Source of the DNA: an uncultured Cohaesibacter sp.
GTDB taxonomy: Bacteria > Pseudomonadota > Alphaproteobacteria > Rhizobiales > Cohaesibacteraceae
Length of the DNA: 64,000 nt
Assembly (NCBI RefSeq): GCF_963664735.1
Contig: NZ_OY761553.1
Location: 635,303-699,302 of the forward strand
Direction of reading: 5' to 3'
In this document: piece after piece, positions 39,345-49,162 of the stretch
Numbering within the stretch: the first letter of the stretch is position 1
How the letters are laid out: the number at the start of each line of letters is the position of its first letter
The notes under the pieces: generated by a model
Databases searched by the model: none
What the model saw: the letters and a program-made list of their open reading frames with translations, nothing else
Told to the model about the DNA's origin: nothing
Program-made: the position numbers and the translations under genes

Positions 39345-39460
39345 ATATCTTCAGTAAAGCCTCGGTTCCATTTGCTAGCTTAAATATGAATGTAAGAGTT
39401 GTGTTTTGTTTGTCTTGAAGGCTATAACCCTTGTTGATGGTGTTTAGCGGAGAGTTTTTA

Positions 39461-40576
39461 ATGAACAAACATGATGGGCAGGTTTCCTGGGGGGCAAGAG
39501 GCACCGCGCGAGCGGCGATTGCCGCAGGGCTAGATTTCGATACCATCGGCTGTTCATTCGATGGTCAATCCGTTCTGAACGATATTTCTTTTGCAATCAA
39601 ACCGGGAGAGATAGTCTCTCTTCTTGGTGCTTCGGGGGCAGGAAAGACTACCCTGTTGCGCATTGCAGCTGGCATTGAGGTTCCTACTTCCGGCGTGTTG
39701 CGCATCAATGATCAGATTGTCGCCGGGGCCGGGAAGTTTGTGGTTCCTGAAGCGCGGAATGTAGGGCTGATGTTTCAGGACTACGCGCTCTTTCCACATC
39801 TCTCCATTTTAAAGAATGTGATGTTCGGCCTTAATGACCTGCCACAAAAAGTTGCAGAAACCGAGGCCAAAGCAGCGCTTGAGCGTGTCGGTCTGGCCGG
39901 ATTTGAGGCCCATTTCCCGCACATGCTGTCTGGTGGACAGCAGCAGCGCGTGGCTCTGGCAAGGGCAATTGCTCCGCGCCCCAGCATTCTCTTGATGGAT
40001 GAGCCATTTTCCGGTTTGGACAATCGCTTGCGTGATCGTGTGCGCGATGAGACGATCGCTGTTCTGCGAGAAATGGGGGCGACATGCGTGATCGTTACTC
40101 ACGATCCTGAGGAGGCGCTGCGTGTCAGCGACCGCATTCTGCTGTTAAGAGATGGCCGTATTGTACAGTATGATACACCTGAGCAGATGTATTTCGCGCC
40201 AGTGGATCACTGGGCAGCCCGTTTCTTCTCAGATCTGAATGAAGTGGATGGGACTTTAAGCGGTGATTTGGTGCAAACACCGATTGGGTCATTTGCTGCC
40301 AAAGGCTTTTCAGAAGGTCAAGAAGTCAAAGTGTGTATTCGACAACAGGGCGTCCAATTGCACAAGGCTATTGAGGAGGGATATGTCTCAGCTTTGCCTG
40401 CCCGTGTTAAGCGACGCATGTTTCTTGGGGAAGTCAATCTATATGAAGTTTCAATGAAAAATTGCTCCGAGCCATTTTTCGCCCGATCAAGTTCGGGCCA
40501 TTTTTTCGCGCCAGAAGAGAATATCGGTGTATCGTTTCGTAAAAAGGATGTACTCATATTTGCCAAATTGACCTAG
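39461..40576 (+). CDS. ABC transporter ATP-binding protein (iron/spermidine/sulfate type), no partner genes nearby
   Basis: A 371-aa ATPase of the CUT1/MOI-type importer group, similar to FbpC/PotA-like proteins. It has a 25-residue N-terminal extension, then Walker A LLGASGAGKTT, Q-loop MFQDYALFPHLSI, signature LSGGQQQRVALARA, Walker B ILLMDEPFSGLD, the switch histidine in VIVTHDPEEALR, and a C-terminal TOBE-like domain (about residues 270-371). The ATG at 39461 is preceded by GGAGAG. No permease or binding-protein gene lies beside it; flanking genes are scpB and tatA. Substrate cannot be predicted; it may serve a transporter encoded elsewhere. Confidence 0.88.
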   Translation: MNKHDGQVSWGARGTARAAIAAGLDFDTIGCSFDGQSVLNDISFAIKPGEIVSLLGASGAGKTTLLRIAAGIEVPTSGVLRINDQIVAGAGKFVVPEARNVGLMFQDYALFPHLSILKNVMFGLNDLPQKVAETEAKAALERVGLAGFEAHFPHMLSGGQQQRVALARAIAPRPSILLMDEPFSGLDNRLRDRVRDETIAVLREMGATCVIVTHDPEEALRVSDRILLLRDGRIVQYDTPEQMYFAPVDHWAARFFSDLNEVDGTLSGDLVQTPIGSFAAKGFSEGQEVKVCIRQQGVQLHKAIEEGYVSALPARVKRRMFLGEVNLYEVSMKNCSEPFFARSSSGHFFAPEENIGVSFRKKDVLIFAKLT

Positions 40577-40689
40577 ATTGCTTATTTCTTTGACAAAGTA
40601 AGTCTAAAACTGGCAAAAGGCTTTCCAGTGTTCGAGCGTGCGCGGAGGGACTCTTTGTTGCACAAAGCGAAAAATTAAGGGGTTTCAGT

Positions 40690-40908
40690 ATGCAGATTGG
40701 TATCTGGCAGGTCGCAATTATCGCAGTTGTCGTTGTTCTTCTTTTCGGTCGTGGCAAAATTTCTGATTTGATGGGCGATGTCGCAAAAGGTATCACCAGC
40801 TTCAAAAAAGGCCTTAAGGAAGAAGAAAAAGAGGCTCAGCAGTCTTTGGAGAACAAACCATCCGAACAGGTTTCTGTCGATAGCGAGCAGAAGGACAAAG
40901 TGAACTGA
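40690..40908 (+). CDS. tatA: Sec-independent translocase subunit TatA
   Basis: TatA oligomerises to form the Tat pathway pore for folded proteins. The 72-aa protein has the N-terminal membrane helix ([17 protein letters not shown]), the hinge [12 protein letters not shown], and an amphipathic helix [15 protein letters not shown], then a charged tail. The family usually shows GKxPxLxG at the hinge; the proline is replaced here by Ser in KISDL. AAGGGG precedes the ATG. tatB follows 61 bases later. Confidence 0.95.
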   Translation: MQIGIWQVAIIAVVVVLLFGRGKISDLMGDVAKGITSFKKGLKEEEKEAQQSLENKPSEQVSVDSEQKDKVN

Positions 40909-40969
40909 TTGATCGGTTCACTATTGTCTATTTGTTTTTCCTGTAGTCAAGCGAGGCCGGTGCGTTTCG

Positions 40970-41482
40970 ATGTTTGATATCGGTTGGAGCGAAATTCTCG
41001 TGGTGGTTATCATCACGATTCTTGTGGTAGGGCCTAAGGAACTGCCGGGATTGCTCAGAACTGTTGGCAAAACCGTCGGCAATGTTCGACGTATGGCTGG
41101 CGATTTTCAAAGTCAGTTCAATCAGGCTCTGCGTGAAGCCGAGCTTGATGGTGTGGCCGACACTCTGAACGACGTTCGAAATCTCAATCCCAAAAATGCG
41201 GTCAAGAATGCTGTTACCAAGCAGTTGGGTGATTTGAGCGACGTGACGGATGATGTTTCCAAGAGTCTGAAAGAAAGCTCGGACGAAATCAACTCGTCTT
41301 TGAATGACAAGCCAGCCTCCTCATCCAGTTCTATCTCGGATGCGCTTGATGACGCTGATAGCGATGAAAAAGTTCCTGTCGAAGATACTTCCGTAGCTGA
41401 AGTGACCGAAGAAGCTGCATCGTCAACAACTTCATCGCCCGCAGCAGATGAAGAAAGCAGTGTGAAAGAGAAGGCTGACTGA
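40970..41482 (+). CDS. tatB: Sec-independent translocase subunit TatB
   Basis: TatB works with TatC as the receptor for twin-arginine signal peptides. The 170-aa protein begins MFDIGWSEILVVVIITILVVGPKELPGLLR, the diagnostic TatB start with its glutamate and GPKELP hinge, then an amphipathic helix (NVRRMAGDFQSQFNQALREAEL) and a long Ser/Asp/Glu-rich tail typical of alphaproteobacteria. The stop TGA shares bases with the tatC ATG (TGATG), so translation is coupled. Confidence 0.96.
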   Translation: MFDIGWSEILVVVIITILVVGPKELPGLLRTVGKTVGNVRRMAGDFQSQFNQALREAELDGVADTLNDVRNLNPKNAVKNAVTKQLGDLSDVTDDVSKSLKESSDEINSSLNDKPASSSSSISDALDDADSDEKVPVEDTSVAEVTEEAASSTTSSPAADEESSVKEKAD

Positions 41483-42270
41483 TGAGCGACAGTGAAAAAG
41501 AGGAGATTGAAGAGAGCAAGGCTCCTTTGATCGAGCATTTGATCGAGCTTCGCAGTCGGCTGCTCAAAACCGTGATTGCCATCGCAATCGCTTTTCTTTT
41601 CTGTTTTTACTTTGCCAGCGATATTTTCAATATTCTCGTTATTCCATACGAGCGCGCGGTGGGGGACTCCCATCAAGTGGAAATGATTTTCACGGCGCCG
41701 CAGGAATATTTCTTCACGCAGCTGAAAATTGCGCTGTTCGGTGCTCTGTTTATCGCTTTTCCCGTTATCGCCAGCCAGATTTACATGTTCATGGCGCCGG
41801 GGCTCTATAAGCATGAACGTGAGGCATTCCGACCATTTCTGATTGCGACACCTATTCTGTTTGCGCTTGGTGCCTGTCTTGTCTTTTTCGTTGTCATGCC
41901 GCTTGCCATGCAGTTCTTCCTTTCGATGGAACAGGTGGGGGTAGGGCCGGTTGAGATTCGCCACTTGCCAAAGGTTAGCGAGTATCTCGGGCTGATCATG
42001 ACGCTGATCTTTGCGTTCGGGCTCGTGTTCCAGTTGCCCGTCGTTCTGACATTGCTGGCGCGGGCAGGGCTTATCGACTCCGCATTTTTGAAATCAAAGC
42101 GTAAATATGCTGTGGTTGTTGCGTTCATCATGGCTGCTATTTTGACCCCTCCAGATCCGATCAGTCAGATGGGGTTGGCGCTTCCTACGCTCTTGCTTTA
42201 CGAACTTTCCATTCTTTCCGTGAAATCGGTTGAGAAGAAGCGAGCAGAAAGAGACGAAGCAGAAGCCTGA
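41482..42270 (+). CDS. tatC: Sec-independent translocase subunit TatC
   Basis: TatC is the six-span core of the Tat translocase. The 262-aa protein has the conserved N-terminal APLIEHLIELRSRLLK, the first periplasmic segment FTAPQEYFFTQLKIALFGAL and FPVIASQIYMFMAPGLYKHERE, and the later LIMTLIFAFGLVFQLPVV and AAILTPPDPISQ. Length and order of spans fit. It starts one base before the tatB stop. No terminator is visible before serS. Confidence 0.97.
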   Translation: MSDSEKEEIEESKAPLIEHLIELRSRLLKTVIAIAIAFLFCFYFASDIFNILVIPYERAVGDSHQVEMIFTAPQEYFFTQLKIALFGALFIAFPVIASQIYMFMAPGLYKHEREAFRPFLIATPILFALGACLVFFVVMPLAMQFFLSMEQVGVGPVEIRHLPKVSEYLGLIMTLIFAFGLVFQLPVVLTLLARAGLIDSAFLKSKRKYAVVVAFIMAAILTPPDPISQMGLALPTLLLYELSILSVKSVEKKRAERDEAEA

Positions 42271-42466
42271 TTGTGATTGATGAACATAAAATCTGACAAG
42301 CCGTTGAAAGCAAATTGGAAGCATTCAGGGCATTGTTTGTGGGTTTTATGGATTCTTTCCAGTGACTAAGTGGCATTATGCTTGCTTCATGCTTGGGGCT
42401 TGCCTATTTTTCGCCCGTCTTAATTTTTTAACCCCTCCCAACAAAGCTAGATTCGGGACTACTGAC

Positions 42467-43744
42467 ATGTTTGACATAAAATGGATTCGCGAGAATGCTG
42501 AGGCATTCGATAAGGCTCAAATTGCACGCGGAGCAGAAGCATCGTCATCCCGACTGATCGCTCTTGACGAGGAACGGGTTGCAGAAGTTCAAAAGCTGCA
42601 AGATGCTCAGCAGCGCCGCAATGCGGCTTCGAAGGAAATCGGCAAGGCCAAAGGGTCAGGCGATGAAGCCAAAGCTCAGGCACTTATGGCCGAAGTAAGC
42701 GAGCTGAAGAGCGCCATTCAGAATGGCGAAGCCAAAACGCGCGAGCTGCAAGATGCGCTTTACGAAGCCTTGTCCAGCCTTCCGAATATTCCGCTTGATG
42801 ATGTGCCTCCCGGAAAGGATGAGAATGATAATGTCGTTCATCATACCTGGGGCGAAAAGCCTGATTTCGGATTTGAGGCAAAAGAGCATTATGAGTTGGG
42901 TGAAGCGCTCGGCATGATGGATTTTGAAACCGCAGCAAAGCTTTCCGGTTCGCGTTTCGTTGTTTTGAAGGGCAAGTTGGCCCGTCTGGAGCGTGCCATC
43001 GGGCAGTTCATGCTTGATTTGCATCTGGATGAGCATGGCTATGAAGAAGTTTCCGTGCCAACGCTAGTGCGCTCTGAAGTGATGTTCGGCACCGGTCAGC
43101 TTCCGAAATTTGCGGAAGATGCCTTCCACACGGATGATGATCGCTGGCTCATTCCGACCTCGGAAGTGCCGCTCACCAACATGGTGCGTGAAAGCATTAT
43201 TGATGGTGAAAAACTGCCGATTCGTGTCACCGCGCTATCTCACTGCTATCGTTCCGAGGCTGGGTCTGCCGGCCGAGATACCCGCGGCATGCTGCGTCAG
43301 CACCAATTTACAAAGGTGGAGATGGTTTCGGTTACCGACGAAGATAGTTCGGTTGCGGAGCAGGAACGTATGCTGGGCTGTGCTGAAGCAGTGTTGCAAA
43401 AACTCGGTATTTCCTATCGTGTTGTCACATTGTGCGTGGGCGACATGGGCTTTTCTGCTCGCAGAACCTTCGATATTGAAGCTTGGCTGCCGGGGCAGAA
43501 TACCTATCGTGAGATTTCGTCCGTTTCCACGTGTGGGGATTTTCAGGCTCGCCGTATGAGCGCACGTTATCGCGATACTGCTGATAAATCCGTGAAATTT
43601 GTGCATACTCTGAATGGTTCTGGTGTTGCGGTCGGGCGCTGTCTGATTGCTGTCATGGAGAATTATCAGACTGAGGACGGATCGATTGTGATTCCTGAAG
43701 TCTTGCGTCCATATATGGGTGGTCTCGAGAAGATTTCAGTTTAG
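42467..43744 (+). CDS. serS: Seryl-tRNA synthetase
   Basis: SerS charges tRNA-Ser. The 425-aa class II synthetase starts [15 protein letters not shown], with the N-terminal coiled-coil arm (about residues 25-105), motif 2 [22 protein letters not shown], and motif 3 near the end ([13 protein letters not shown]). The start at 42467 matches the family N-terminus; the frame is open upstream but the extra residues do not fit. Its position after tatC is conserved. Confidence 0.97.
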   Translation: MFDIKWIRENAEAFDKAQIARGAEASSSRLIALDEERVAEVQKLQDAQQRRNAASKEIGKAKGSGDEAKAQALMAEVSELKSAIQNGEAKTRELQDALYEALSSLPNIPLDDVPPGKDENDNVVHHTWGEKPDFGFEAKEHYELGEALGMMDFETAAKLSGSRFVVLKGKLARLERAIGQFMLDLHLDEHGYEEVSVPTLVRSEVMFGTGQLPKFAEDAFHTDDDRWLIPTSEVPLTNMVRESIIDGEKLPIRVTALSHCYRSEAGSAGRDTRGMLRQHQFTKVEMVSVTDEDSSVAEQERMLGCAEAVLQKLGISYRVVTLCVGDMGFSARRTFDIEAWLPGQNTYREISSVSTCGDFQARRMSARYRDTADKSVKFVHTLNGSGVAVGRCLIAVMENYQTEDGSIVIPEVLRPYMGGLEKISV

Positions 43745-43806
43745 GCCTCTGTTCTTCAGAGGCTGATATCGAATTGTTTCAATTTCGATATTTGGCGATT
43801 GATTTC

Positions 43807-43847
43807 CCTGCGCACGGTTGCTTCGTGCGCAGGAAACAAACTTTTTT
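43807..43847 (+). terminator. Hairpin between serS and surE, probable terminator or leader structure
   Basis: CCTGCGCACG (43807-43816) pairs perfectly with CGTGCGCAGG (43824-43833); the TTTTTT tract is at 43842-43847, eight bases further. Stem strength is high, but the displaced T-tract makes a terminator less certain. Confidence 0.55.
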
Positions 43848-43861
43848 GATGAGGGACTAAT

Positions 43862-44614
43862 ATGCGAATTCTTCTAACCAATGACGATGGCATTAATGCA
43901 CCTGGCCTTGTGGTGCTTGAGAAGATCGCTCGTGCCCTCTCAGATGATGTGTGGATTGTTGCTCCGGAAACGGAACAATCCGGGATGTCCCATTCTCTTA
44001 CGCTGCATGATCCTCTGCGTATGCGTAAGCTTGGTGAAAAGCGATTTGCAGTGCACGGCACCCCAACTGATTGTGTGATCATGGGCGTTGACCACATTCT
44101 TGATGGTCGTCCGGATCTTGTTCTTTCCGGTGTGAATCGTGGGCAGAATATGGCCGAAGACGTTACCTATTCGGGCACTGTTGCCGGAGCGATGGAAGGT
44201 GTTTTGCTCGGGATTCGTTCTCTTGCTCTTAGCCAGTCTTACAATTGGTCCAGCTGTGATCCATTCGATTGGAGCGCTTCTGAAGTGCATGGAGCCCAGA
44301 TTGTAGAAGACTTGCTTGGTCATGAGTTGCCGCGTCAAACCCTTTTGAATGTCAACTTTCCGGCTTGTTCAGCCGACGAAGTTGAAGAGGTGGTCTATAC
44401 CAGACAGGGCAAAAGGGATCAGGCACATTTGAGTGTCGTGCCGCGTGTTGATACGCGTGGTTTGTCCTATTTTTGGCTTGGTTTTGAAGACCGTCGTTCA
44501 AATCCTGAAGAGGGTACGGACCTGCATGCTGTCATGCATAACAAGATATCCGTTACGCCTCTTCATCTCGATATGACAGACAATGAGACGCTTGAAACCC
44601 TGATGAAAAAGTGA
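43862..44614 (+). CDS. surE: 5'/3'-nucleotidase SurE
   Basis: SurE is a survival-protein nucleotidase that removes phosphate from nucleoside monophosphates. The 250-aa protein begins MRILLTNDDGINAPGL, with the metal-binding Asp pair, followed by VAPETEQSGMSHSLT, GTPTDCVIMG, SGVNRGQNMAEDVTYSGTVAGAMEG and TLLNVNFPA. Length is typical. In most proteobacteria pcm follows; here the gap to the next gene is 239 bases and holds no pcm. An AT-rich hairpin region follows. Confidence 0.97.
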   Translation: MRILLTNDDGINAPGLVVLEKIARALSDDVWIVAPETEQSGMSHSLTLHDPLRMRKLGEKRFAVHGTPTDCVIMGVDHILDGRPDLVLSGVNRGQNMAEDVTYSGTVAGAMEGVLLGIRSLALSQSYNWSSCDPFDWSASEVHGAQIVEDLLGHELPRQTLLNVNFPACSADEVEEVVYTRQGKRDQAHLSVVPRVDTRGLSYFWLGFEDRRSNPEEGTDLHAVMHNKISVTPLHLDMTDNETLETLMKK

Positions 44615-44676
44615 TTTGAATTTCTCTTTAAATTCAATATTTTAAGAATTCATTTCGGGTTCGCTAAAAAATTTGG

Positions 44677-44715
44677 AGGGCTGCTGAACGTTCTGTTTGG
44701 CGGCCCTTGCTTTTC
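44677..44715 (+). terminator. Weak terminator-like hairpin after surE
   Basis: AGGGCTGC (44677-44684) can pair imperfectly with GGCGGCCCT (44699-44707), followed by TGCTTTT. Stem mismatches lower confidence. Confidence 0.4.
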
Positions 44716-44853
44716 ACTGTGTACTCTCCCATTTGGAAATATGAATTCTTGCTTAATGAGCTGATTTTATCGATGGGTTTAAAGGTTTGGAAAGGATAAT
44801 GATATTTAATTGGTATCAACATTTGGGCTGTTGTGCGTTTAACCGGTGTTGGT

Positions 44854-46959
44854 ATGGACAATTTAGTATTGCGTAAACTTCTGACGACGACTTCTTTGTT
44901 GGCAATGGTTGCTACCCTTGCTGGCTGCAGTGGGGAAGTCAAGCGTTTTGGAACCCCCGGTACGGGATATACTTCCAATCAAAAAGAGATCTTTACCAGT
45001 TCGGTTCGTTCTCAGCCAGCTGTCGCGCCGGTCTATCAGCCGATGCCAGCCGCGGTTGAGCCGGTTCAGGTTTCTTCGGTTCAGACAACGCCTGTTTATC
45101 AGGATCCCGGTTATTCAGCTGCGCCTCGATATAGCGCACCGGAAACGGTGCCTGTTGTGGCCCAGACGAGTGCTCCGGTAACTCTTACGACCTCTTCTGT
45201 GAACCGGTCTTCTTCCAGAGTTCCTGTGCAGAGTTATGCGATGCCTGAGGCTCTGCCGAGTAATGTTCAGGCTTCCGGGGCTCCTGTTTATGTTGATGTG
45301 CCTGTCCGCGCGGCACCCGATCTTTATGCGGCAAGTGCGCCAGTTGATGCATCTGTCCTCAATCGTCCGCCTGTTGTTATTTCCCGATTTGACTCCTTGC
45401 CACGTACGGCTCCCAAACAGAAGGCGCAGGTCGCTTATAATCGACCTTCCTACGTGACGGTTCCGAGTGCGGTTTCCGTGCCGGTTTCGAGTCAGGTTGA
45501 TGTGCCTCGTGTCAATGAGCAGCCATCTCGTTTCAGTATTGCCAGGCTCTTTTCACTGCCGAAAACAGCTCCGAAATCCAAGGGGGTAGACTATACGTCT
45601 ACGGCGTCCATTGTGCCGCCAAGTCCGATTCCGACGCAGGGCCAGTATCAGGGTAGTTATGCTTCGCAGCCTCAAGTACAACAGCCAACGGCTCGTGTCG
45701 CGCAAACGGGCGCACGGACGAGTGGTCAGTGGACGAGCGTTGGAGGAACAATGGTGACTGTTGATCAGGGGGAGGATTTGCAGACTCTTTCGCGTCGCTA
45801 CGGTGTTCCAGCAAAGGCGATTGCTGAAGTTAATGGGCTGGCAGATCAGAGTTTTGTTGCTCCGGGTCAAAGTGTCTTGATTCCTGTGTTCCACCAGAGT
45901 GGATATCAGAATTTTGCGAATAGTCAGACGCCGGTTAATCAAGCAGCTCAGCCGATGCAGCTGGCGTCAATCAGCGATCAATCGGTTTCCTTGCCATTTG
46001 TTATGCGTGTTCCTCGGGGCAATCCGCTCAGAATGCGTGGCCAATCTGCCTATGGACAGCAGATTGTGAAACTGCAGCAGCAGGCCAATTCCCAAAACCG
46101 TCATATGGTGAATCCGGGTGAAACATTGGGTGGTATTGCTAGCCGCTATGGTGTTTCGGTCTCTCAGCTGGCTCAGGCAAATAATATGTCTGTTAACGCG
46201 CCTCTGCGTATGGGGCAGCGATTGCATATTCCTCAGAAGTCGAGCTACGCGGTGGCCCAGAATGTCGGGATCGACTATACGAACACGGGGTCTATCAATT
46301 CTTCCGCTTCGGGTGTGAGTGGAAATGCCGTGCCGAGCTATCAAAGTCCCGCCATTGCGGCGATGCCAAAAGTGAAGCCTCGTTGGGTGAAGGAAATTGC
46401 TCAAACGGCCTCTGCCAATAGATCCCAGTCGGCTCTCGCTCGCGTGCCGGAGAAAAAGGCGCAGAAAGTTGCTTCTTTGTCGGATGCTGTAGGGTTGCCA
46501 GATGAAAATGTGGCTGCGCAACCAGCATCTGTTCAGGCTACGCCTGTGGTTTCGGTTTCGTCCAATTCAACAAATAGTGCGGATGATACCAAATTCCGCT
46601 GGCCCGTAAGAGGAAGAATTATTTCCAGTTTCGGTCGGGATAGCAGCGGTGTGCGGAATCAGGGCATCAACCTTTCTGTTCCGATCGGGGCGAATGTTCG
46701 CGTTGCGGAGAGTGGTACTGTCATCTATGCAGGCGATGACCTCAAGATGTATGGCAATTTCATCATGGTTCGGCACCCCAATGGTTGGGTAACTGCCTAC
46801 GCACACAATGAGAAATTGCTTGTCACCAAAGGTCAGCAGGTGCGGCGCGGGCAGATTATTGCGCAATCAGGCGCGTCTGGAAATGTTACCAGCCCTCAGC
46901 TCCATTTCGAGCTTCGGATAAAGGGTGATCCTGTTGATCCGGTTCCTTATCTGATTTAG
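44854..46959 (+). CDS. nlpD: NlpD-like lipoprotein with two LysM motifs and a degenerate LytM (M23) domain
   Basis: A 701-aa lipoprotein of the NlpD/EnvC type, likely an activator of cell-wall amidases. The signal peptide ends in a lipobox LAGC with Cys25. A long Pro/Ser/Val/Gln-rich region follows. LysM motifs lie at about residues 299-345 ([20 protein letters not shown]) and 418-461 ([19 protein letters not shown]). The C-terminal LytM domain reads [16 protein letters not shown] and SPQLHFELR: the HxGID and HxH metal ligands of active M23 peptidases are replaced (Q for H in both, N for D). Loss of ligands suggests no peptidase activity. A GTG at 44833 is an alternative start; neither site has a good ribosome-binding site. 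Confidence 0.88.
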   Translation: MDNLVLRKLLTTTSLLAMVATLAGCSGEVKRFGTPGTGYTSNQKEIFTSSVRSQPAVAPVYQPMPAAVEPVQVSSVQTTPVYQDPGYSAAPRYSAPETVPVVAQTSAPVTLTTSSVNRSSSRVPVQSYAMPEALPSNVQASGAPVYVDVPVRAAPDLYAASAPVDASVLNRPPVVISRFDSLPRTAPKQKAQVAYNRPSYVTVPSAVSVPVSSQVDVPRVNEQPSRFSIARLFSLPKTAPKSKGVDYTSTASIVPPSPIPTQGQYQGSYASQPQVQQPTARVAQTGARTSGQWTSVGGTMVTVDQGEDLQTLSRRYGVPAKAIAEVNGLADQSFVAPGQSVLIPVFHQSGYQNFANSQTPVNQAAQPMQLASISDQSVSLPFVMRVPRGNPLRMRGQSAYGQQIVKLQQQANSQNRHMVNPGETLGGIASRYGVSVSQLAQANNMSVNAPLRMGQRLHIPQKSSYAVAQNVGIDYTNTGSINSSASGVSGNAVPSYQSPAIAAMPKVKPRWVKEIAQTASANRSQSALARVPEKKAQKVASLSDAVGLPDENVAAQPASVQATPVVSVSSNSTNSADDTKFRWPVRGRIISSFGRDSSGVRNQGINLSVPIGANVRVAESGTVIYAGDDLKMYGNFIMVRHPNGWVTAYAHNEKLLVTKGQQVRRGQIIAQSGASGNVTSPQLHFELRIKGDPVDPVPYLI

Positions 46960-46997
46960 CTGGCCTTACTCTGATGACATGGGTGCAAAATGGTTTA

Positions 46998-47026
46998 GTC
47001 GCAACTGATATGGTTGCGGCTTTTTC
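46998..47026 (+). terminator. Intrinsic terminator after the nlpD-like gene
   Basis: GTCGCAAC (46998-47005) pairs with GTTGCGGC (47013-47020), with one G-T pair, followed by TTTTTC. It lies between convergent genes. Confidence 0.75.
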
Positions 47027-47054
47027 ATTTTGTTTCAAATGAAACCAAGTTGTT

Positions 47055-47570
47055 TCAATCTAAATGAAATGGCTTTTGCGTCATCGCCTCAATTAGCATG
47101 ATCATTGCGTGTTCGACGGTTGCTGCGCGGACATTTTCTCGATCCATGGCAGCGAAGATTTTCTTGTTGTGCATTTGCTCAAATTGTTTTGAGGAAACGG
47201 CAAAGTGAATCAATCCTACCGGCTTTTCCTCAGAGCCTCCGCCTGGGCCTGCTATACCGGTCACGGAAACAGCAAAATCTGCTCCCGATCGGGCAAGGGC
47301 TCCATCTGCCATTGATCTTGCGACTTCCTCACTCACCGCGCCATATTCCGCAATCATGTTCGATGGTACGTCGATCATCTCGCTTTTTGCCTCGTTTGAG
47401 TAGGTGACGTAGCCTCGGTCAAAGGACGTGGATGCTCCGGGGATTTCTGTGAGCGTTGCTGCAATCAAGCCTGAAGTGCAGGATTCAGCGGTTGCGATTT
47501 TGTAGCCCTTTTCACTGGCAATCTCTAAAACCTGATTGGCCAGCTCAATGGTATCGGTTGTCACATACAT
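47055..47570 (-). CDS. pncC: CinA-type nicotinamide-nucleotide amidohydrolase
   Basis: A 171-aa protein corresponding to the C-terminal CinA domain, which in family members deamidates nicotinamide mononucleotide for NAD recycling. Motifs are KIATAESCTSGLIAATLTE, SFDRGYVTYSNEAKSEM, AVSVTGIAGPGGGSEEKPVG. The start ATG at 47570 is preceded by AAAGGA; an in-frame TTG at 47585 overlaps it. It is 120 bases downstream of ispDF on the minus strand. The order ispDF-cinA is common in Rhizobiales. No competence-related N-terminal CinA domain is present. Confidence 0.92.
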   Translation of the reverse strand: MYVTTDTIELANQVLEIASEKGYKIATAESCTSGLIAATLTEIPGASTSFDRGYVTYSNEAKSEMIDVPSNMIAEYGAVSEEVARSMADGALARSGADFAVSVTGIAGPGGGSEEKPVGLIHFAVSSKQFEQMHNKKIFAAMDRENVRAATVEHAMIMLIEAMTQKPFHLD

Positions 47571-47690
47571 CGTGGATCCTTTCAAAAGAGCTTGCCCGTG
47601 TTTTTAAATGGATGGTGAAAGAGAGGCTTGCTTCGTTTTTGGTATGAATGTTGGTATGAACAAAAGTGTTTCTTTGCGATCTGTGTGCTG

Positions 47691-48917
47691 TCAGTCGTCC
47701 TGCTCAGGCAGCCTGACGGCGACAGTGGCCAGGGCAGCGATGCCTTCTTTTCGACCAGTAAAACCAAGCTGTTCTGAGGTGGTGGCTTTCACGCTGACAC
47801 GGTCGATCGAGATGCTGCAAATTGATGCGATTGCTTGTCGTATCGCGGGGCGATGCGGGCCAATTTTGGGGGCTTCGCAGATAATGGTCATGTCGATACT
47901 GGATATTTTGCCGCCACGATTTTTGACTCTTTGTGCGGCGTCTTTCAGGAATATGTCAGAGGCAGCGCCTTTCCATTGTGGATCGGAAGGTGGAAAGTGT
48001 GTCCCAATATCTCCGTCTGCGATGGCGCCCAGCATCGCGTCGGTGATGGCGTGGAGGCCTACATCCGCGTCTGAATGTCCTTTGAGTTTGTGGGTGTGGG
48101 GGATGGAAACTCCGCCGATGATAACCGCCGACCCTTCCTCAAAAGCGTGCACATCATATCCAGTTCCAACTCTTGTGTCTGTGAGTAGAAGGTTGTTGGT
48201 TTGACTGATCATGGTTTCGGCCATGGTAAGGTCTTCCTTGCTTGTGAGCTTTTTGTTTGCTGAGTTGCCTTCGACAATATGCACGGTCTCTCCAACCCAC
48301 TCGGCCACCGAGGCGTCATCGGTGAAATTAAGGTCTCTTCGTTTGCTTGCCTGTTTGTGTGCTGCAAGAATAAAGGGGTAGTCAAAAGCTTGCGGTGTTT
48401 GTGCTGCCCAAAGCGTGCTGCGATCTATTGTTTCTGTTATGGCGCCCGTGTCATCCACTTTTTTGATGGTATCGGTGACCGGAGTGGCGACAAGGCAAGC
48501 CTTTTGCTTTTTTAAAGCTTCAAAGCAGCGATGCAGGATGTCTTGAGAGACAAAGGGGCGAGCGGCATCGTGGATCAGGACGTGCGTTGGGTCATGGCTC
48601 TTTAGGGCCTTGAGGCCATTGTAAACGGAAATCTGTCGCGTCGCTCCGCCTGATGCCGGTGGCAACAATCGGTCTTTTGCCTCGCGGTCTAAAGAGCCGC
48701 GGTAGATTGGGGAGATTGCTTCGCGGTAGAGGTTTGCGTCTTCAGCTCTGATAACGACCTGGATTTGGCCAACCTGATTGTTCTTAAGAAAACACTCCAG
48801 TGTGTGGCACAAGACAGTTTTTCCAGCCAGTGAAACATATTGTTTGGCCACGGTGTCGGTGGTGCGTTTGGCTCGGCTGCCTGATCCTGCGGCTACGATG
48901 ATGACTGCGTATGTCAT
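47691..48917 (-). CDS. ispDF: Bifunctional IspD/IspF (isoprenoid synthesis)
   Basis: A fused enzyme of the methylerythritol phosphate pathway, 408 aa. The N-terminal half (about 1-230) is the cytidylyltransferase IspD: IIVAAGSGSRAKRTTDTVAKQYVSLAGKTVL start, HDAARPFVS. The C-terminal half (about 250-408) is MECPP synthase IspF: RVGTGYDVHAFEEGS with metal-binding Asp/His, GHSDADVGLHAITDAMLGAI, DIGTHFPPSDPQW. Fusion of the two is usual in alphaproteobacteria. It diverges from dusB with a 308-base gap. Confidence 0.97.
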   Translation of the reverse strand: MTYAVIIVAAGSGSRAKRTTDTVAKQYVSLAGKTVLCHTLECFLKNNQVGQIQVVIRAEDANLYREAISPIYRGSLDREAKDRLLPPASGGATRQISVYNGLKALKSHDPTHVLIHDAARPFVSQDILHRCFEALKKQKACLVATPVTDTIKKVDDTGAITETIDRSTLWAAQTPQAFDYPFILAAHKQASKRRDLNFTDDASVAEWVGETVHIVEGNSANKKLTSKEDLTMAETMISQTNNLLLTDTRVGTGYDVHAFEEGSAVIIGGVSIPHTHKLKGHSDADVGLHAITDAMLGAIADGDIGTHFPPSDPQWKGAASDIFLKDAAQRVKNRGGKISSIDMTIICEAPKIGPHRPAIRQAIASICSISIDRVSVKATTSEQLGFTGRKEGIAALATVAVRLPEQDD

Positions 48918-49135
48918 GCTGACTTGGCTTCCTGATCAGTTGGATCGTTTCGGGCTGCGATTCGATGGCTTCAATAAATCTGCGGTTTAGTTCGAGTGGG
49001 AATGGCTGTTTCTCTTTGCAATATTTGATGGATTGTTGCAATAATAGGGTCTGCACTCGTTTGTCGCTAGGCTTTTCATTAAAATCAACGTGTGGTCAAG
49101 CCTTCTTTAAGGCTCTTGTTCACTTAGGGTGTTAA

Positions 49136-49152
49136 TGATCAAAAATTGATCA
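49136..49152 (+). promoter_or_regulatory. Perfect 17-bp palindrome, possible operator of dusB-ntrBC
   Basis: TGATCAA-AAA-TTGATCA is a perfect inverted repeat ending ten bases before the predicted -35 box of the dusB promoter. The arms differ from the FNR/FixK site, whose order is TTGAT-N4-ATCAA. The position suits an activator or repressor, but the regulator is not known. Confidence 0.5.
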
Positions 49153-49162
49153 GCGAATTTGC

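Noticed and set aside
39002-39346. Minus-strand frame starting with a run of glutamates near scpB
   Set aside because: It comes only from the pyrimidine tract read on the opposite strand and overlaps scpB.
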